Source: Varroa destructor
Taxonomy: Eukaryota; Arthropoda; Arachnida; Mesostigmata; Varroidae
Assembly: GCF_002443255.2 (NCBI RefSeq)
Contig: NW_019211455.1
Location: 42,220,837 to 42,284,836 of the forward strand
Direction: 5' to 3'
Length of the DNA stretch: 64,000 nucleotides
Part shown: in pieces, positions 58,246 through 64,000 of the stretch
How positions within the stretch are numbered: the first letter of the stretch is position 1
Layout: each line of letters starts with the position of its first letter
Notes under the pieces: model-generated
What the model saw: only the letters and a program-made list of their open reading frames with translations
Databases searched by the model: none
What the model was told of the DNA's origin: nothing
Made by a program: the position numbers and the translations under genes

Positions 58246-59048
58246 CCAAAAACTGCTACTATGATAAACATTTCATTGAAAATTCAAACAGAATAGATTG
58301 ATGACCCGTTAACATTGCCCACCAAAAATTCTGCGCTATTCGTTTTATCAACTTTCGACCACTGGAACTGCCTGACCCGGTCAAAACATAGCATCAGCAT
58401 GACTTAGTTACACTCTGCAGGGGCCAGACCAAATCGGACAATCTCATCACAAATATGGTTGCAATAATGCCCTTAGTGGCAGAAACGAGTGCCACAAATT
58501 GAAAAGGTAGGCGTTTCCACGTATCCGCCATTCACCGGTCCTTCCCACAGGCTTCTATTGTCATTAGTATTATTGAAGGCGAAGCTTGCAAGTTCAGTGA
58601 GAAATATAAGCTCTGCAATATAAGACTGGCACTGTCCATACTCTGACAGTAGACGACACGCGCCATAGAGCTCCAACGGCAACACTGTGTATCACAATCA
58701 ATTCCTTTGGTCTGGAAGAGTCTCTGCTTATTTTCAAACTAGATAAGGCTACATTTGACAAGGAAAAAAGACTAGATGGAAAGAGAAAGAAAGAGCAGAC
58801 GAATTCTTAAATTAGAGTGCCGTTTTGTGCTTTGTAAAATACTATCGCTTGAAATGCCTATCTCTCCTAGTAGCACTTGGAATAACATATGACCTAAACA
58901 ATTGGCACACCAGTTGGTAACAAGAGCTGCTAAGTGCTGGCAAAAGAATACACTGCCGTATGGTAGTGGAAAGTACACAAAATTCATTATTTGGTAAACT
59001 TGATAAATAAACGATACTCGAAATGAGGTGTGAAGTTCAAAAACCTTA

Positions 59049-59089
59049 TTACTGTAAAAAAAAAAAAAAAAAAGCTATTTTTACAGTAA
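59049..59089. repeat. Inverted repeat around a poly(A) run
   Basis: TTACTGTAAAAA and TTTTTACAGTAA are perfect 12-bp complements separated by a loop that is mostly poly(A). The A run covers about 59056-59073. Confidence 0.9.
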
Positions 59090-59401
59090 ATCAAACTTGA
59101 AGTTGTTTTATTTCTGACAACTATACATTCATGAATTACACTTGCTATCGATAGACTAGAATGTTAGCCCGTAACTTTCAAACTTCATATAACGAACCGA
59201 AGTCGAATGAATAAATAAAACAATATTTTTTTGCTCTTTTTTTGAAGTTTGTTAAGAGCTCAGGCATATGTTGGTTGATTCGTAATTTCTTTTCTCTTTT
59301 TCTAAAAGCCAGAAGTTTCTTTTAGGCTTCTCATTTTAAATCCGCTATCAGCAAACCACCTTCGACGGTGAGCTGCTTATAGGTCAAGTCATTTACCCCA
59401 C

Positions 59402-59465
59402 ATGTTACATGTCTATAGAAAAAAAAAAAAAAAAAAAATATGTTACGCATCTATAGAAAAAAAAG
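59402..59465. repeat. Two-unit tandem duplication with poly(A)
   Basis: ATGTTACATGTCTATAG plus A20, followed by a second unit TGTTACGCATCTATAG plus A8. The units differ at about two or three positions. Confidence 0.85.
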
Positions 59466-59688
59466 TGTGCAAATACCTAAAAACAATCACTACCAAGACT
59501 GTTCCAAATCTTCCACATGGAAAGATTATCATCTTGAACTTCTCTAAATACTAAATACTTTAATGAATGAAGTTATAAATACGTCATAATGTTATCTCTA
59601 TACTATGATTTGACGCACATTATTATTTAACATAAGCGTGTACATCTGAATACATCATGTGAACGAATAAGAAGGAAGTAATCTTTAC

Positions 59689-59865
59689 AATTTGTTCAAA
59701 TATCCTACCACCACTAGGCAACTCTATCAAGCCCAACACGAGACGACCGATCAGCTCAATCAATCTACGGAGTACCGCGACGTTAAAAGGTACACCGTGT
59801 ACAGATGTCGATATTTTTGTCGTCACAAACATATGCAGCTCATAAAACGTGGGGAGCCTCCGCAG
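59689..59865 (-). CDS. Candidate internal exon, no Cys or Trp
   Basis: 177-bp minus-strand block in phase 0/0. Acceptor GACCGCTTTAACAG, donor ATT/GTAAAG. The 59 codons read LRRLPTFYELHMFVTTKIS, then PFNVAVLRRLIELIGRLVL and GLIELPSGGRIFEQI: helix-forming, leucine-rich, free of Cys and Trp. An amphipathic or weakly membrane-like helix spans about residues 27-45. The overlapping plus-strand frame (59692-59958) is Gln/Arg/Thr-rich and less convincing. Unidentified. Confidence 0.35.
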
Positions 59866-60073
59866 CTGTTAAAGCGGTCGAGCCAATCAACGCTACCTCC
59901 CACCTTTCCAGACACTCTTTCCAAGCGAGTCAATTTAAGGCTGTTGTTGACACTGTGAAGGTCGCCAACTTCTGTTTTAGTCATTGAACACGCATCTGAG
60001 GTGTAAGCGCGAGTACGACTGTTGCGGATAGCCTGGGTTTGGTGAGGTTCGTGTTACCTCTACATGGACGCAG

Positions 60074-60264
60074 GACAAGGTACTGAACTTTCGGTTCTTA
60101 TCGGAAAGGTTGATCCAGATAACAAACAGGAATGCCCTGAACCGAGGAGGTTATTATTCACCGAAACTTTATTCAACCAGTATCATAATTCAAAGCGGTG
60201 CATGATGATACGTGCAATTTATATTTCCCTAAAGAATTATATTAAAAATAATTTTCTAAAGTGA
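60074..60264 (+). CDS. Candidate terminal exon, unidentified
   Basis: Follows an acceptor with a pyrimidine tract (GTGTTACCTCTACATGGACGCAG). The frame reads GQGTELSVLIGKVDPDNKQ, then RRLLFTETLFNQYHNSKR and ends in a Lys/Asn/Ile-rich tail at a TGA. An ATG at 60064 also opens this frame. Two or three Cys, no Trp, and a composition typical of real protein. A second acceptor with a good tract (CTGCTATTTCGTTTATGACAG, 60462) precedes another short open frame, so the end of the gene could differ. Confidence 0.35.
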
Positions 60265-61681
60265 ATCGCATTCTTTTAATGTTTTGAGAGGCCATTTGGA
60301 AACATGTGGATACGTAATGTTATGTATTTTAATTGGAGTCGCTGTGAAGTTTTAGCTCAGCGGATCTGTGGGATGCCTAAAAAAAGAGACGAGAGAAGCC
60401 TAAAGTTACTTCTGAGCACCATACCTAACCTTTTGATTTTCTGCTATTTCGTTTATGACAGGTGTCGGTACAGATATTTGGCACTGCTTCAAAGGGCTTT
60501 GAAGGTAAAACCGCGCTTAATACGAGCAGGGGAAAGAGTCCGATCTAGCCTTGCGAAGGGCTGTTGATCAACATCCCTAAATAACTCACTGCTTGTGAGT
60601 GTATTTGTCATTATTTATCGTTGCTAAACACGATGTTAGCGTCTACTCCGATGTTTGTTTCTGAAGCTCACACTCTAAAAAACGCAGCCACCGCCATTTT
60701 TCGCCAGCACAAGGAATAATTGTCTGCCCTTAGTTTAATAATTTCGATGAACGAAACGCAATTTTTATATTTAAATGTATACGTCTCATTGTTACAACGA
60801 ATGTGTCGCCTCGTCTTGTCATTTCATTAGAGTACCATAGAAGTCAGTCTTTACAACAGATGGCATGGTCGACTGAGCCATATATGTACAGATTTCTCTC
60901 GTTTTTTCCCGCCTCTTCAGGTATTTACCATGGATGACGAATCTTTATATCATATTTAGTTGCTTCTTATCAGCGTATGATAAATCGTTAGCTCATTTTT
61001 TCTACAAATTTTCTATAAATCTGCCAGGCCAACCACTGAAGCATAGATTACGCAAAAGCAACGTACCACTGAGACATGCACATACACAGACAAAATGGAT
61101 GCGCTTAGAGGAAGCTTTGTCCTTACCTCGAACCTTGGTTTCCCGCACATTGCCTTTAGCCAAGTTCAACCCTCCGCCGATGAGGAGCAATGGGAACTCA
61201 GATCGACGACAACCTTAACTAACTTCAGTCAATATCGGCGCTTTTGTTGTCCCCCTATCAACCACGTATTTTATATATTCCTTGTGCTATGTTCTATCTA
61301 TTTTGTGGCTTTCGATAGTTCAACGAGCAAAGCAAAGTAGACGCTGCATGAAAAATAATGGGTTTTACACTTCTATTCTACTAGGTCCGCCGGGGCGCTG
61401 ACGATTGTCGCCGAAGGGTTGATTGATCACAGTTATATATGAAGGCCAAGGAGAATAGAAGCAAATATCAGAATTTCAGCTGTAAACAATATAACAGAAG
61501 TGATAGATAGGCTAGTTTGTAAGGCCTAACCTTTATTTCAGTTCTATAGATAGCATTAGGTTAATGACTACGAGCAACAGGGGCTTCACATCCAGTGCTA
61601 AACATTATGACATATTAACGGGCCTTAATATTTTTTTTTATTGCCCAATGATACTCACTTAAGTATAACTTACTATGGCAT
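60265..61681. other. Spacer, no gene supported
   Basis: Frames at 60304-60567 and 60934-61340 overlap others on the opposite strand. TTTTAGCTCAGCGG at 60352-60365 is a perfect A-box-like word without a B box. Confidence 0.4.
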
Positions 61682-61740
61682 TCGAATTTATCAATTGCAA
61701 GTTACGCTATTAGTATACGAGATCGCGGATTGAATTCGAT
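61682..61740 (+). repeat. SINE-like tRNA-derived element, copy 2
   Basis: AAGTTACGCTATTAGTAT followed by CGCGGATTGAATTCGAT parallels the element at 53151-53200 (GGTTATGAGTTAGCAT...CCGGATCGAATTC) in order and spacing. The B-box core is GGATTGAATTC. More degenerate than copy 1. Confidence 0.3.
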
Positions 61741-61920
61741 CATAAGCGGGTGATTTTATAATAGACGACTAGTATCTTTTTAACCTACTTAAGGTTATAG
61801 TGTAGTCACATATCGACACCAAAGGCTGAAATACTGCTTTGACGTATTCTAAACCTCGTTTTAACTACGACGGTATTTTTCCCCAAGCTCTCGTAAGAAA
61901 GCTTCCAAATAACAGATTAT

Positions 61921-62020
61921 NNNNNNNNNNNNNNNNNNNNNNNNNNNNNNNNNNNNNNNNNNNNNNNNNNNNNNNNNNNNNNNNNNNNNNNNNNNNNNNN
62001 NNNNNNNNNNNNNNNNNNNN
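61921..62020. other. Assembly gap, exactly 100 N
   Basis: One hundred N, the usual placeholder for a scaffold join of unknown length. The right edge starts in a TA repeat (TATATATAGAG), so the gap probably sits in a microsatellite. Any frame crossing it is meaningless. Confidence 0.98.
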
Positions 62021-62191
62021 TATATATAGAGATCCCGAATGGGGAAGACGCGCTCTAAGCAAGACGACTAGGGTTGAAATTAGCGACCTCCTGTATCCTG
62101 TTGCCAATAAAAGCTTCTTCCCACCGTGTCCTATTGCGTTTACTTTTCAGAAAATATAATCGAATGCTAGATTTTTTAGAGAGATTAGGCA

Positions 62192-62192
<1 letters not shown>

Positions 62193-62224
<32 letters not shown>
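62193..62224. repeat. (TA)16 microsatellite
   Basis: Thirty-two bases of perfect TA, flanked on both sides by GGCAG. Confidence 0.95.
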
Positions 62225-62226
<2 letters not shown>

Positions 62227-62466
62227 CAGTTGGAATGTTACCAACAGTTACAAGCAAATCTATCGTTTGATAAACAGCAGTGCCAAATGCCCGTGAGGCT
62301 ATCCGGCACGCATCCAATATCGGTGTCTGGCCATGAGTAAAAGGCGCAGCTGGTCGAACTTCACCAAGATCCTGACGCACGATAACATGAAACACGCTGG
62401 TTTTTGTAGAGGCATCTATGTAAAGTTCCTATAGTTCTCCAACGAGAAGGAGCTTCTACTCCGTAA

Positions 62467-62762
62467 TCAGCTTGATTTGCTCGAACGACCTAATTTATAA
62501 AAGGGGTCTAGCAACACCCAGTCCAGTAAATGATCTGCTCGATGAGGTACTGGTATTCCATGTTTGTTCATGCTTGCCGATGGTACCAAGTAACTCTCAT
62601 CAGTATAGTTCGTCATCAGGCCTTTAAACAAGTCCGGCAAGACAGAAGCGATCTTACTTTGTGACAGAAAAGCATTTAAATAGGACATATTCAACACGGT
62701 ATCATAGTCGCCCGAATACGACATTCTGTATGAGCCTGCTAACTGTCGGAACCGTTCTAGAA
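62467..62762 (-). CDS. Candidate exon, unidentified
   Basis: After a T-rich stretch (GTTTTTTTTCGTTATTTC) and an AG at ACAG on the minus strand, the frame stays open for 97 codons. It reads RFRQLAGSYRMSYSGDYD, then SQSKIASVLPDLFKGLM and TNYTDESYLVPSASMNKHG: Tyr/Ser/Leu-rich, with no Cys and one Trp. NYTDESYLV faintly recalls the N-x-D-E-G-x-Y/F-L-V stretch of cholinesterase-like carboxylesterases, but the spacing to the upstream MPD-like motif is wrong, so I leave it unnamed. A strong internal AAA/GTAAGA could end the exon early. Confidence 0.35.
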
Positions 62763-62814
62763 CTGTCTTTCGACATGTTGAAATAACGAAAAAAAACTTG
62801 TTAGAGCAAGGCAA

Positions 62815-64000
62815 TTTTGTTTAATGTTATAAAGACATTTCAAATCGGCTGTTTTCTCGCCAGTTTCTTCTTTTATCGAGGTACTTTTACAGACATGCGG
62901 TGCAAAAAAACTTGTGTCCCTCCCCACCTATCGTAGCACCGCCCTGATCAACAGATTATTCATGCCATAATAATACTAATATCTTTACGCAAAGCTCCGA
63001 ATGAACGAGGTTCGTCTCCGTCTCACAAGAAGTGTTCCAAGGCTCGACAAAGCGAGACGTATCCATGGCTGGCTTCCTTATTTATTACCACAGGAACACG
63101 CAGAAAACTCGATGGTCCGGTGAGGTGTTCCAGCGCTATCTGATATTGAGTGGCTGAGCATTAGCTAAAATTGATTGAATTGGATTTAAAACACTTGTTT
63201 TTACTCATCTACTAGCGCCTAATTTAGCGTCAGATCGACTCAACGGTATGAACTATGGTAATGTCTGCTATGCGCGACACGGTTGTCTGCTAATAGGATT
63301 TGGCGCTATCTCCAGATGAGAGCCAATAAGACCGTTTTCGATGCAGAGCATTGTGTTAGTGCAAGGCTGGCTTGGGTAACAAAGGCTACACTGCGTTAGC
63401 AGGCTCTTTTATCGTTCACGGTCACCTCACTAAATAGGACAAGTAACCTTTCAAGTTCAAACTCGGGCAGGTATCGAATGGTGTATTAGGCGTAAACAGG
63501 ATGTTTATCAAGCTGTGAGTATCAGTCCACTCCATATTATTGCTATTACTGTTACTATTATATGGTCGTCATGACTATTTGTAGTGTTATGTTTTGGCGT
63601 GGCATTGTGTCCTAATTCATCGACAGCGTTTGCAAAACAGTAATTCAAGCATTTTATGTAGTAGAATCTCAATAATTTCTAATCAGCTTTCAATCTGTCT
63701 AACATTTGCGTTTCAATGAAGGATTTACAGAATTGAAAGGCACTTTAAAATCAATCATCCCCGTTGTCCTTACCTGTTCCTTCTGGGGGACGTGTGCTAC
63801 TCACAAAACGTATAAGTGTTCAGTTAGAGTTTTCAATAACAAGCAAGTTACTTACTTCCTTCAGTTGATTGTATGCCTTTGAAGGTTCCGACGTAACAGG
63901 TCCGGGATGTACTAGCTTTGTAATATTTTTCGTATACATGTAATCATTTTGTTGTCATTGTAAGGTCTGCCGCCGGACACATATATATATATATAGAAAT
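62815..64000. other. Spacer to window end
   Basis: A short minus-strand stretch near 63130-63020 reads HLTGPSSFLRVPVVINKE then EASHGYVSLCRALEHFL, with no splice sites identified. (AT)7 microsatellite at 63981-63995. Nothing else supported. Confidence 0.4.

Larger units (their letters stand above)
56875..59688. other. Spacer rich in simple repeats
   Basis: No gene supported in 2.8 kb. Holds the microsatellites at 57522 and 58197, the poly(A) hairpin at 59049 and a short tandem duplication at 59402. Confidence 0.45.

Noticed and set aside
60352..60365. Perfect pol III A-box-like word TTTTAGCTCAGCGG
   Set aside because: No B box within the usual distance, and no tRNA cloverleaf can be drawn.
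61839..62159. ORFs spanning the N gap
   Set aside because: They exist only because unknown bases are read through.
62467..62762. Carboxylesterase/cholinesterase assignment for NYTDESYLV
   Set aside because: The conserved Gly is missing and the distance to the preceding conserved motif does not fit.
1..64000. CRISPR arrays, operons, ribosome binding sites, rRNA genes
   Set aside because: None seen. The texture is eukaryotic, with no regularly spaced repeats and no recognisable rRNA stretches.

Overview
The window reads as nuclear DNA of a eukaryote, most likely an arthropod. It has no operons or dense coding. Coding-like blocks are short (about 25-300 bp) and edged by GT/AG splice signals. 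There are many TA-rich microsatellites, remnants of cut-and-paste transposons and tRNA-derived SINE-like sequences, and one scaffold gap of exactly 100 N (61921-62020). The arthropod guess rests on the type of mariner-like remnant and overall texture. It is not proven, and I could not name a species. No open frame here is longer than chance predicts at this base composition (about 150-170 codons for the longest in 64 kb), so ORF length alone supports nothing.

No complete, recognisable host gene is visible. What can be supported is (1) transposon relics: a decayed DD37-type Tc1/mariner-like transposase at 42.94-43.74 kb (minus) and a weaker piggyBac-like fragment at 28.59-28.81 kb (minus); (2) SINE-like elements: a tRNA-Glu-like one at 47.60-47.71 kb (minus), a related pair at 53.13-53.21 and 61.68-61.74 kb (plus), and weaker ones at 28.88 and 45.73 kb; (3) a perfect 31-bp inverted repeat with a 3-nt loop at 55817-55881; (4) candidate exons, mostly on the minus strand, chosen for amino-acid composition, a good acceptor and donor, and in some cases matching codon phase between neighbours. 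The better ones lie at 12.06-12.58, 13.74-14.03, 16.67-16.95, 24.9-25.7, 34.47-34.61, 39.22-39.80, 54.67-54.96, 59.69-59.87 and 60.07-60.26 kb. All are unnamed except for loose hints: a signal peptide at 34.5 kb and a first-membrane-segment look at 32.2 kb.

Layout: 0-9.9 kb has sparse ORF fragments. 9.9-16.7 kb is richer in GC and holds the best minus-strand exon cluster. 16.9-32 kb is mostly AT-rich spacer with isolated exon candidates and transposon scraps. 32-40 kb has the signal-peptide and membrane-like exons and a GC-rich island at 35.85-36.35 kb. 40-48 kb is AT-rich with the mariner relic and SINEs. 48-57 kb has scattered coding-like pieces, one with a single internal stop, and the palindrome. 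57-64 kb is microsatellite-rich, with the assembly gap and a few last exon candidates. The exon candidates are too far apart and too uncertain to assign to particular genes. The window may be a gene-poor region or the long introns of genes running mainly on the minus strand.
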